A stretch of 64,000 nt of DNA from contig OX422214.1 of the NCBI GenBank assembly GCA_949130495.1, positions 256,064,187 through 256,128,186 on the forward strand, written 5' to 3'. The notes beneath the pieces are model-generated. The model was given only the letters and a program-made list of their open reading frames with translations, ran no database searches and had not been told where the DNA came from. Both the position numbers and the translations under genes were made by a program. This document shows positions 36,801 to 46,900 of the stretch, in pieces. The stretch comes from Sambucus nigra. Taxonomy: Eukaryota > Streptophyta > Magnoliopsida > Dipsacales > Adoxaceae. Each line of letters starts with the position of its first letter. Position 1 is the stretch's first letter.

Positions 36801-37536
36801 TGAGCCAATGGTCACGATCATAGAGCAGAAGACCTTTCAGTTCATCTGGAAAAATGTGATATGCAGATATGGTCTACCCAACACCCTCATCTCGGATAAC
36901 GGGACTCAGTTCAAGAATGCCTCTCTGCAGAAGTACTGTGAGAGGGTAAGTATCAAACAATTTTTCTCCACCCCAGGCCGACCTCAGGCCAATGGGCAAA
37001 CCGAAGTTACGAACAGGACAATCCTAGATGGGATTAAGAAGAGGCTTGAGGAGGCAAAAGGAAGATGGGTCGAGGAGTTATATGCAGTGTTGTGGGCATA
37101 CAGGACGACAGTAAGGACCTCCACCGGGGAGACCCCATTCATGTTAGCTTATGGATCAGAAGCAGTCATCCCCATCGAAGTCGAGTTTCCCACTCATAGG
37201 GTCCAAGTGTATGACCCCCAGGGAAATACAGAAGAGAGGAGACTTGACCTGGACTTGATTGAGGAAAGAAGGGAGGATGCTGAGATAAGGCAAGCTTCCC
37301 ACCAGCAGAGGACCGCAAGGTTTTACAACCAAAGGGTGAAACAGAGGCCTATCGCAGTGGGAGACTTGGTTCTTAAAAAGACTTGGCAGAAACCCAACAA
37401 GCTCCATCCTAATTGGCATGGCCCATATAGGGTCATCGATGAAGTTGTCCCAGGGACCTACAGGCTAGAAAACTTAGAGGGGGAACCTTTTTCAAACCCC
37501 TGGAATGCAGATCATTTGAAGAAATACTATCAGTAG
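33703..37536 (+). CDS. E3 pol: protease end, reverse transcriptase, RNase H, archaeal RNase H, integrase
   Basis: This 1,277-codon frame overlaps gag and supplies the enzymes for reverse transcription and integration. Protease resumes at HHPLIGFSGEKVHPLG. RT spans about residues 255-460 (WRMCVDFTDLNKHCPKDNFP, MPFGLKNAGATYQ, catalytic YVDD at 383-386). RNase H 1 follows at about 530-640. An archaeal-type RNase H (VDGSS with Asp714) covers about 705-850, typical of Tat elements. Integrase has an HHCC finger (HEGTYSSH to CDKC), catalytic Asp1005, Asp1065 and Glu1101 with 35 residues between the last two, and no chromodomain. The apparent ATG is not a natural start, because the family makes gag-pol as one protein. 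No internal stop is present. Confidence 0.93.
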   Translation: MRSAEDPGGWGLIRRCDVLAMGLSRARLVPYHHPLIGFSGEKVHPLGIYEADVRMGDEWPRWLTKRVSFFVLDEHVFSAYNIILGRVALKGFEAVPSTVHQMVKFPTPYGVEEVQGDQTTARECYYNSAEEREAHKRATATYNIDTLDPRDETKLKKGEAAEEVEPIILDEDDPRKTVQVGKSLKPSIKEDLIKLLRRRRSVFAWSHVDMPGIDPEIMCHKLNVVEGVKPVKQKRRIYSREKYEVIRDEVKKLEDAEFIREVIYPEWLSNAVIVPKANGKWRMCVDFTDLNKHCPKDNFPLPRIDQMVDATAGHELMSFMDAYSGYNQIFMNPEDSERTAFITDKGTYCYRVMPFGLKNAGATYQRLVNKMFEDQIGKSMEVYVDDMLTKSLKAEDHVADLERTFNTMDKYKMKLNPAKCVFGVGVGKFLGFIVNQRGIEANPEKIKALIEMKTPKSIKDVQRLTGRVAALNRFVSRATDRCLPFFKILRKAFEWSEECDEAFKELKSYLGSPLLLSRPVQGERLYVYLAVSESAISAVIVRDEDGIQKPVYFNSKALQGAEQRYPRMEKLAYALIHASRKMKPYFQSHTMVILTDSPLRQVLHKPEKSGRLMTWAIELGEFDIVYQPKTAIKGQALADFVAEFTWEDDEAEGETLRKADTEDRPADTPADMVETSTARRKVTENEEGRYIFRQGSLSEGNFSEGKTPWSLFVDGSSCDSGSGAGLILSAPDGTDVEYALRFNFKASNNEAEYEALVAGLSLAKSLSVGQILVHSDSRLVVNQILGAYEAKDERMARYLEKVRSLLKGFREVKLRRVPRLDNGRADALARLASATRTDIRRTVPVEILFQPAIEDAEGTLGVCMNVSQEPSWMDPLIKYIKEGEMPEASQERKKLRYRAVKFTVIGDTLYKKGFLLPLLRCVHPLEVPSILQDVHEGTYSSHIGGRSLAKRVITQGYWWPTLGKDAAAYVKKCDKCQRFATIPHQPHQPLTSITSPWSFAVWGIDLVGPLPRAFNNYRFLIVAIDYFSKWVEAEPMVTIIEQKTFQFIWKNVICRYGLPNTLISDNGTQFKNASLQKYCERVSIKQFFSTPGRPQANGQTEVTNRTILDGIKKRLEEAKGRWVEELYAVLWAYRTTVRTSTGETPFMLAYGSEAVIPIEVEFPTHRVQVYDPQGNTEERRLDLDLIEERREDAEIRQASHQQRTARFYNQRVKQRPIAVGDLVLKKTWQKPNKLHPNWHGPYRVIDEVVPGTYRLENLEGEPFSNPWNADHLKKYYQ

Positions 37537-37658
37537 TGTTGTAAAGTCTTGAAAGGCCATAATTGTAATTAGGGTTGCTCCAACAGAACACTTGGAAAAT
37601 TAATGAGAGATATCAGTGTTTCCTTCATCCTATTGTCAGTCCTAGCATGCATGGGAAG
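37537..37658. other. E3 spacer after pol
   Basis: Short AT-rich stretch between the pol stop and the tandem array. Confidence 0.5.
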
Positions 37659-39940
37659 TTGATCCCTCGGCTATAATGGGGACCAGTGGAGGGGACGACC
37701 CCTCCACTCTCCTCAAAAAAGACGAGGGAAGACTAAATTAAAATCCATTTATTTGGTTAGTTGATCCCTCGGCTATAATGGGGACCAGTGGAGGGGACGA
37801 CCCCTCCACTCTCCTCAAAAAAGACGAGGGAAGACTACATAAATACCATTAATTTGGTAAGTTGATCCCTCGGCTATAATGGGGACCAGTGGATGGGACG
37901 ACCCCTCCACTCTCCTCAAAAAAGACGAGGGAAGACTAAATTAAAATCCATTTATTTGGTTAGTTGATCCCTCGGCTATAATGGGGACCGGTGGAGGGGA
38001 CGACCCCTCCACTCTCCTCAAAAAAGACGAGGGAAGACTAAATTAAAATCCATTAATTTGGTTAGTTGATCCCTCGGCTATAATGGGGACCAGTGGAGGG
38101 GACGACCCCTCCACTCTCCTCAAAAAAGACGAGGGAAGACTACATAAATACCATTAATTTGGTAAGTTGATCCCTCGGCTATAATGGGGACCAGTGGAGG
38201 GGACGACCCCTCCACTCTCCTCAAAAAAGACGAGGGAAGACTACATAAATACCATTAATTTGGTAAGTTGATCCCTCGGCTATAATGGGGACCAGTGGAG
38301 GGGACGACCCCTCCACTCTCCTCAAAAAAGACGAGGGAAGACTAAATTAAAATCCATTTATTTGGTTAGTTGATCCCTCGGCTATAATGGGGACCAGTGG
38401 AGGGGACGACCCCTCCACTCTCCTCAAAAAAGACGAGGGAAGACTACATAAATACCATTAATTTGGTAAGTTGATCCCTCAGCTATAATGGGGACCAGTG
38501 GCTGGGACGACCCCTCCACTCTCCTCAAAAAAGACGAGGGAAGACTAAATTAAAATCCATTTATTTGGTTAGTTGATCCCTCGGCTATAATGGGGACCGG
38601 TGGAGGGGACGACCCCTCCACTCTCCTCAAAAAAGACGAGGGAAGACTAAATTAAAATCCATTAATTTGGTTAGTTGATCCCTCGGCTATAATGGGGACC
38701 AGTGGAGGGGACGACCCCTCCACTCTCCTCAAAAAAGACGAGGGAAGACTACATAAATACCATTAATTTGGTAAGTTGATCCCTCGGCTATAATGGGGAC
38801 CAGTGGAGGGGATGACCCCTCCACTCTCCTCAAAAAAGACGAGGGAAGACTACATAAATACCATTAATTTGGTAAGTTGATCCCTCGGCTATAATGGGGA
38901 CCAGTGGAGGGGACGACCCCTCCACTCTCCTCAAAAAAGACGAGGGAAGACTAAATTAAAATCCATTTATTTGGTTAGTTGATCCCTCGGCTATAATGGG
39001 GACCAGTGGAGGGGACGACCCCTCCACTCTCCTCAAAAAAGACGAGGGAAGACTACATAAATACCATTAATTTGGTAAGTTGATCCCTCAGCTATAATGG
39101 GGACCAGTGGATGGGACGACCCCTCCACTCTCCTCAAAAAAGACGAGGGAAGACTAAATTAAAATCCATTTATTTGGTTAGTTGATCCCTCGGCTATAAT
39201 GGGGACCGGTGGAGGGGACGACCCCTCCACTCTCCTCAAAAAAGACGAGGGAAGACTAAATTAAAATCCATTAATTTGGTTAGTTAATCCCTCGGCTATA
39301 ATGGGGACCAGTGGAGGGGACGACCCCTCCACTCTCCTCAAAAAAGACGAGGGAAGACTACATAAATACCATTAATTTGGTAAGTTGATCCCTCGGCTAT
39401 AATGGGGACAAGTGGAGGGGACGACCCCTCCACTCTCCTCAAAAAAGACGAGGGAAGACATTAAAATCCATTTATTTGGTTAGTTGATCCCTCGGCTATA
39501 ATGGGGACCAGTGGAGGGGACGACCCCTCCACTCTCCTCAAAAAAGACGAGGGAAGACTAAATTAAAATCCATTAATTTGGTTAGTTGATCCCTCGGCTA
39601 TAATGGGGACCAGTGGAGGGGACGACCCCTCCACTGTCCTCAAAAAAGACGAGGGAAGACTAAATTAAAATCCATTAATTTGGTTAGTTGATCCCTCGGC
39701 TATAATGGGGACCAGTGGAGGGGACGACCCCTCCACTGTCCTCAAAAAAGACCAGGGAAGACTAAATTAAAATCCATTAATTTGGTTAGTTGTTCCCTCG
39801 GCTAGAATGAGGGCCAGTGGAGGAGACGACCCCTCCACTGTCCTCAAAGAAGACGAGAGAAGACATTTGGTTACTTGAACCCTAGGCTATAATGAGGCCA
39901 CATTAGGGGACGACCCCACAGTGGTCCTCAAAAAAGACGA
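37659..39940. repeat. E3 tandem array: ~23 units of ~101 bp with 6-unit higher-order structure
   Basis: Each unit starts GATCCCTCGGCTATAATGGG and contains arms AGTGGAGGGG and CCCCTCCACT around an ACGA loop, then CTCAAAAAAGACGAGGGA. TCCCTCG and CGAGGGA form an outer stem, so each unit can fold as a two-level hairpin. Three linker types (AAATTAAAATCCATTTA, CATAAATACCATTAA, AAATTAAAATCCATTAA) recur in a fixed order of six. Blocks start at 37,763, 38,372 and 38,981, exactly 609 bp apart. The last two to three units, near 39,790-39,930, are degenerate. No open frame runs through it. Confidence 0.95.
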
Positions 39941-40099
39941 TGGAAGGGTTGGTAGCATCAACAGTGAGCAAGCCATAATAAAATGAAATCAAGGAAGACA
40001 GCAATTATGGAAGAGACTGGTATTAATCAAATATAAGTGTTTTTACAAAGCCTTTGAACAAAATTACAAAAATAAGAGTATGGGCTACAGGCAGCCACC
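39941..40099. other. E3 spacer, 3' side of the antisense gene
   Basis: Probably holds the 3' untranslated region of the antisense accessory gene. No further feature seen. Confidence 0.4.
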
Positions 40100-42477
40100 C
40101 TAGGGGACGACATCAGAGGGCAGAGCCTCATCATCAATGGGAATGGTCTCCTCAGGTACCAGCACCGGATGATCTTCAGATGTACCGACCCCTTCGAGCT
40201 GGACTTGGGCCTCCATTTGGTTGAGGGCCTCGGCAATCAGGGGGTCGTCCAGTTGAACACCCTCTAGTGATGGGCGAACAGAAGAGACGACATCGCCAAA
40301 TTTGAGGACGACCCACCGGCAGGCCGTCCTGATCCCCCTCTCAAGATATTCAAGGCCGAAGCCCTGAAATTCATCTGAAGTCTTGTATGCCTCCACAGCA
40401 TCAGCCTCGGCTTTCTTGATGGCTGCTTCCAGATCAGTCTTATGACGGGCCTCCAGGTTGATCAGAGCCTCATCCTTGTCCTTGATCAACAAGTCCTTGT
40501 CTTTGATCAACAAGTCCTTGGCCTGAAGATCGGCATCATGCTGCCTCGTCAGCTCATCAAGGACCCTAGCATGCTCAGTCCTTGTGCTCTCCAGCTCGGC
40601 CCTCGCAGTGTCCAGCTCTGTCCGTAGGTCAGCCTCTAGTTGGATGGCCCTCTCAGCTTCATGGAATTTCTGTTGATTCTCGGCCATCCACTTGGTGGCA
40701 GAGGTGAAGGCACAGACAGACTGCAAGAAAAATGAAGATATATCAAGGGGGGCCGAGGAAACACCGAAAGAATGAAATTAAAGGTCAGGGCCAATACCTG
40801 AGCAAGGGAGTGCAGACCGTAGTCATACACTTTGGCTGGAGGCATCTGCGCCAAGAACTCGAAGTCGGAGGCCGACGGTGCAGAAAACATAGAGGCCTTT
40901 GCTGCCCTCAGGTTGGCAATAAGAGATGAGGGGTCGGCCCTCAGATGGGACAGATTTTGAGACCAGAAGGCCCCCATGCTTGATGAAGAGGTTACTCCCT
41001 CAGAGGCCTCGGCCCTGGCCCTCGTCTTAGGGTCAGGACGAGGCTCGACTGGAGCCTCAGGCTCCTTCCTTTTGTGGCTAACAGCTGTCAGCTCAACAAC
41101 TGTCGGCCCTGAGGCCCTTGTCTTCTTAGGAGCTTGCTGAGGCTCCTTCCCCTTCTTCTTTGACAGACCAGCAAGAAGGCTTGGAGCAGTCATATCCCAG
41201 AGATAATTTGACACGCCTGCAGGACGACCTGAAAAGGATACGATGAATCAGAAAAGTTTAGAGATAAAGAGAGAACACTTCAAAAATAAGTAAAGAAGGG
41301 AAAATGTTCAGTATAACTCACATAGTTCTGTCAGAGGGCCGACCCTCAGACCAGCTTCTTTAAGGAAGCGAGGGGTCATCAAATCTTCAAACTTTGGGAT
41401 CTCACGCTCTCTCCCTCGTCCCCTCAGATACTCAACAATATCCCTCTCCTCCAAGCTAAGTCCGGGGTCTGACCTAGCTTTCATGGAGGGGTTAGACCAT
41501 CTGTTAGGAACCCTCGGAGCATCGGCAGAAGGGGACGCCTCGGTGGAGCTCTCCCATGCCCCAGATATGAAGAAGAACCTTTTTTTCCAATCATGATTGG
41601 AAGTTTGAGCCACGTGGAGCAGCTTCTTCTCAGACCTTCTCGCTCCCAGATGATAGTATCCGGGCTGTTTAGATGAAGAGGTGATATTGTAGCAGGCCAA
41701 GAACACGTCGAACGAGGGCTCGTCAGTGAAAGCGTTTTTCCACAAAGAGATGTACCCCAGAATCGTCCTCCAAGAATTGGGTGGAAGTTGCGAGGGGGAG
41801 ACGCCCAGAGCCGACAGAATATCTATAATGGCAGGGTGAAAGGGAAGTCTGACACCTACTTTAAACATTTGCTCGTAGACGGCAACTTCTCCCTCTTCAC
41901 CCTCAAAGACCCTCTCATCCTCAGAGGGAACCCTCATAGTCACCCCAGGTGGCACTCCGTAAATATGCCTCCATATCAGAAGATCCTTATCCCTGACAGA
42001 GGAGATAAAAGACGAGGCATGGGAGGTATCAACCTCCTCATCTGTATCATCGTCCTCATCCTCCTCATCCTCCTCATCACCTGCAGGAGGACCCTGAGGG
42101 AATGCCACTTGGAAGGCGTTGGGGGATAGGGTTGTCACAGGGACAGCGTCAGAGGGGATCGTACCCTCGGCCTCTCGGGGAGGGCTAAGGTCAGGTGAGT
42201 CTCTTCTACCAGAAGTTCCAGCACCAGTTGGAGAGGAGGTTCTCTCATCCATCTCACTTGGGTTGGGTGTCTCGGCTGGACGAGACGACGACCCACAAGA
42301 CTCAGAGGGTTCAGATGGTCTAATGGTGGCAAGAGGAACGGGAAAGATGGGTCGTACCCAATTAGGGTTGGCCCCTCGTCTCCTCTCTTCCTCTTCCTCT
42401 ATTCGTCTGATCTCGGTAAATAGTTTCTCTCTCAGGGACGGGAATTCAGACACCAGGTTGTAAATCCTCCTAAGCAT
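40100..42477 (-). CDS. E3 antisense accessory gene (gypsy-type transposon domain), three exons
   Basis: The role is unknown; Tat/Grande elements often carry such a gene with the Pfam domain called putative gypsy type transposon. Exon 1 is 42,477-41,322, exon 2 is 41,228-40,798 and exon 3 is 40,720-40,100. Donors are GTGAGT (41,321) and GTATTGG (40,797); acceptors are TTTTCAG (41,229) and CTTGCAG (40,721). Joined, the exons give 736 codons including the stop, with phases matching at both junctions. Exon 1 holds an acidic low-complexity stretch (DEEDEEDEDDDTDEE) and the conserved LPFHPAIIDILSALGVSPSQ and NSWRTILGYISLW. Exon 3 encodes a long coiled coil with a KDLLIKD duplication. No stop or frameshift is present, in contrast to gag. 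Confidence 0.85.
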
Positions 42478-42868
42478 TAAGGGGAAGACCCAACACTTAA
42501 AGAAATTATGCTAGACTTGGCTAATTTAACCACAAACACTTGGGAGATTGACCAGGATTGACCTTTGGATTAAATAAAGAACTCGAGGGTTTTCGTCAAG
42601 AACGTTCGAAGAACCAGTGACCGGAGAAGATGCCAGAAAAAGCTATGGGGGAACTCTAAGAACCAGACGACCTACGACCCTAAAAAATAGACAGAAATGA
42701 AGACAAAAGAAGGCAAAAGGAGAAAAAGGTTACCTGATGAGGAGAAGGGCAAGAACGCTGCTGAGACCTGGGAAATCGGAGGCTGAAATGGCAATGGGAA
42801 CTGGTTCTAGAGAGAGAATAGACTTGGGCGCGAAGAAGAAGAAGATGAAGAGAGAGTTTGAAAAATCT

Positions 42869-42876
42869 CTTAAATA
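42869..42876 (-). promoter_or_regulatory. TATA-like box of the antisense gene
   Basis: TATTTAAG on the minus strand, followed by a CT-rich leader (CTCTCTCTTCATCTTCTTCTTC-like run) typical of plant 5' untranslated regions. It lies 392 nt before the ATG. A CAG/GTAACC donor at 42,733 suggests a leader intron. Inferred from sequence only. Confidence 0.5.
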
Positions 42877-43069
42877 CTCTTGTAATGAGTGGGCCCATTT
42901 ACCGAAGAAAGATATAATTAGGGCACAAGGCCCCAAGCGTACTGCACAGCCGCCCTGCCTTGGAAACTGGAACAGCAGTGAGTATCTGCACAGGTGTCAC
43001 TCACCTAACTGATCACACGTGTCTCGAATTCAGCAAATATCCCTCAGCCATCCCAATGACACCTATGGC

Positions 43070-43087
43070 TAAGGGCTGGGGGGTGAT
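43070..43087 (+). promoter_or_regulatory. E3 polypurine tract region
   Basis: AAGGGCTGGGGGGTGAT immediately precedes the 3' LTR, where plus-strand DNA synthesis would be primed. Confidence 0.7.
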
Positions 43088-43980
43088 TGATGTACCCGTG
43101 TATACCCTCAGCATGGATGAAGATTACCTAAATACGGACGACACTACGAGGGGACGACCCTTCACCAGGCACCAGCTGGCCACCACCAGGTCCAGACGAC
43201 CCTACGAGGGGCCGACCCTCCACCAGGGTCCAGACGACCCTACGAGGGGCCGACCCTCCACCAGGCTCTGGCCGACCCTATGAGGGGTCGACCCTTCATC
43301 AGGCTGTAGCCGACCCTACGAGGGGCCGACCCTTCCTCATGCTCCAGACGACCCTACGAGGGTACGACAGTACGAGGACAGAATCAAACCAGGCTCCCTA
43401 CCGGAAGAAACTTTGCCTTCGGCCTCGGCTCATAGGCCGAGGGTGACATCATGACAGCGCGTGGTCCGGGACACGCGTGGAACAGTGCGCGTCAGGCTCA
43501 TATGACACGTGGCAGACCGTTATAACCAAATCACACCCTCACGTGAGGGAATATTATGTCATCATTTGGCATCTACAGGTGTCAACAGGGGATAGGTTAG
43601 ATCATCATTCACATGCACCATGCTTACTTGGGGGGTACACTACACCCCCCAAGACCTATATAAACTTGTCACCTACAACCCTACAGGGGATCGATCCATG
43701 AACAGGAGCCCTAGCTAAAACTCTGCTTGAACACACACAGTAGAGAGAGAGAGAGGGATATGTGCATTGTATCCAAGGCCATTAGTGCCCATACTTAGTG
43801 GATCACACACTCACAGTGGATGTAGGCCAATTTGGCTGAACCACTATACATCATTGTCTAATTTCCTCTTATACTCATCCCCTTCTATACACTTACATAC
43901 TTACATACTTGCATCTCTATGGCTGCTACTGCTTGAGCTCACTATCACTTATCTGGTGGTGCTAAATCTTAGCATCATCA
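43088..43980 (+). repeat. E3 3' LTR, 893 bp
   Basis: Same length as the 5' LTR with about seven substitutions. Ends TTAGCATCATCA next to CGTAC. Confidence 0.95.
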
Positions 43981-46900
43981 CGTACCTTGGATAAAAAGAT
44001 GCGGATACTTATCCCGCATATCGTCCTCACGCTCCCAAGTAGATTCCTCGACGCTATGATGACTCCATTGTACTCTAACCAATGGGACCACACGAGATCT
44101 CAATCTACGCTCCCCATGCTCCAATATAGCCACTTGTTGCTCTTCATAAGAAACATCGGGTTGCAACTCTATATCCTCGAAAGGAATGTGCCAAAGGGCA
44201 CCATCACACCTCTTATACTTCTTCAAAGAGGAGATGTGGAAAACATCATGAATCTGTTGCAAAGGTTCCGACAGGGCAATTTGACACGCCACTGGGCCTA
44301 CCTTAGCAAGTACAGGAAAAGGCCTAACAAAACGTGGTGCAAGTTTCCCTTTCTTTCCGAAACTCTTAACGCCTTTCATAGGCGACACCCGAACCAACAC
44401 TTGGTCTCCAACTTCCAATTCCACATGCCTTCTTCCCGCATTGGCATAACTCTTTTGTCTATCTTGGGCTATCCGAATACGATCTCGAATAAGTTCAATC
44501 TTAGAAGAAGTATCCCGAATCATTTCAGGTCTGAGAAATTTGTTATCTCCCACTTCTAACCAACACGTGGGGGATCTACAAGGCCTACCATACAAGGCTT
44601 CATAGGGCGCCATCCCAATAGTAAACTGGTATGAGTTATTATAAGCAAATTCAACCAAAGGGAGATATTGTTCCTAACTACCCTTAAAATCAAGCATACA
44701 CATACGAAGCATATCCTCCAACATTTGGTTAACCCTTTCAGTCTGGCCATCTGTTTGAGGATGATAAGAAGTGCTTAATTTCAATTCGGTTCCCATGGCC
44801 TCTTGGAAACTTTGCCAAAAGTGGGAAACAAAGATCTTATCTCAGTCGGAAACAATATTCAAGGGCACCCCATGCAATCTAACAATCTCTTCAATGAACA
44901 ACCACGCGTAACGAGCGGTATTATAATCGGTACGGACGGAAAGGAAGTGCGCCGACTTCATCAAGCGATCAACTATGACCCATATCGAATCGTGACCCTT
45001 TTGTGACGTCGGCAAACCGGTGATAAAATCCATTGAAATGCTCTCCCATTTCCAAACAGGAATTTCCAACGGTTGCAACAAACCTGCCGGTAGCTGATGG
45101 TCAATCTTAACCAACTGACAAGTAGTGCATCGAGATACAAACTCTGAAATATCTCGTTTCATACCAGGCCACCAATATTGACGGCGCATATCTTGATACA
45201 TTTTATCATTTCCCGGATGTACCGAAAATTTAGAGCCGTGAGATTCCGCCATCACAGCCCGTCGTAAATCCCCATCCTCCGGAACAATAAGCCTTCCATG
45301 AAAGCGTAATCCACCCTCAGAACTTACCGAGTAGGACTCCGCTCCCCCAGTCAATAATCGGCGAATATGGTCTTGACATTCTTTATCTCTGCCTTGGGCT
45401 TCCACAACCCTTGCCATAATCGTCGGAGTAACGGTCATCACGGACATAAACGCCCTAGCAACAGCATCCTCATGACTGAGTTCCTTCCATTTAGCTCTCC
45501 ACACATCAGCTAGTTCTCCCTCGGGTTTCCTACTCAAGGCATCCGCCACCACGTTCGCCTTGCCCGGATGATAATGAATATCAAATTGATAATCTTTCAC
45601 GAACTCCAACCATCTTCGCTGCCGCATATTCAAACCTTTCTGAGAAAATAAATATTGCAATGACTTATGGTCCGTGAAAAGACTAAACTTCTCCCCAAGA
45701 AGATAGTGCCTCCAAATCTTTAAGGCAAAGACAATTGCGGCTAATTCTAAGTCATGCACCGGGTAATTTCTTTCATGAGGCTTGAGCTTCCTAGAAGCAT
45801 ATGCAATAGCTTGTCGCTCCTACTGAAGCACACCTCCCAAACCCTGTAGGGATGCATTGGTGAAGACTAAATATTCCAACCCCGGCTTAGGTAAAGCAAG
45901 GACTGGAGCCGAAGTCAATATATCCTTGAGCTCATCGAACGCCGCTTGGCAGGCATTATCCCAAACAAATCTAACCCCTTTCCGGGTCAAATTTATCAAA
46001 GGACTAGCAATCTTAGAAAATCCCTTGATAAATCGACGGTAATAACCCGCCAAACCCAGAAAACTGCGTACCTCGGTAGGTGTCGTGGGCTGACCCCACT
46101 CCCTCACCGCAACAACTTTACCTGGGTCCACCGATATACCTTGCGAAGTCACGACATGACCCAAAAATTGCACTTCCCGCAACCAAAAACCACACTTCTC
46201 AAACTTAGCGTACAATTGGTGATCCCTTAACCTTTGTAGGACCAACCCCAAGTGAGTAGCATGGTCATCTTCCGTTTGAGAATACACAAGAATGTCATCA
46301 ATAAATACGATAACAAATTGGTCCAGGAAGTCCCGAAACACCCTATTCATAAGATCCATGAATACCGCAGAGGCATTGGTTAGCCCAAAAGGCATAACCA
46401 AAAATTCATAAGACCCATACCTCGTCAGAAAAGTAGTCTTGGATACATCTTTCTCCCGTATCCTCAACTGATGATACCCCGTTCTCAAATCTATCTTAGA
46501 GAAGTAGGTCGCTCCCCTGAGCTGATCAAACAAGTCGTCTATGCGAGGCAAAGGATATTTATTCCGGATGGTGACCTTATTCAACTCTCTATAGTCAACA
46601 CACAACCGGAGAGAACCATCTCTTTTCTTCACAAATAACACAGGGGCACCCCACGGCGATGTGCTACGCCTGATAAACCCCTGTTCCAACAACTGTTGAA
46701 TCTGATCTCTAAGCTCCCTCATCTCCACAGGAGCCATACGATAAGGAGTTTGCACAATCGGCCGAGCTCCCGGCGCTAAGTCAATTACAAACTCAATCTC
46801 TCTACTAGGAGGCAAACCCAGTATCTCCCGGAACACGTCCTCAAAATCTCGAACAACAGGAATAGAATGTAAGGGAACAACTACATCCCGAGAATTCTCT

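Larger units (their letters stand above)
30528..43980 (+). mobile_element. E3: Tat-lineage Ty3/gypsy LTR retrotransposon, youngest insertion
   Basis: Two 893-bp LTRs (30,528-31,420 and 43,088-43,980) start TGATG and end CATCA. About seven differences were counted by eye (~0.8%). CGTAC flanks both ends (30,523-30,527 and 43,981-43,985). Order: LTR, primer site, gag, protease, RT, RNase H, archaeal-type RNase H, integrase, a 2.3-kb tandem array, an antisense accessory gene, polypurine tract, LTR. The second RNase H and the antisense gene after pol are hallmarks of the Tat lineage (Grande/Retand-like). It disrupts the end of E2 pol. Confidence 0.95.

Noticed and set aside
37659..39940. Regular repeats with spacers that look like a CRISPR array
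   Set aside because: The linkers are themselves repeated in a fixed order, the units are ~101 bp, and the array lies inside a plant LTR retrotransposon.
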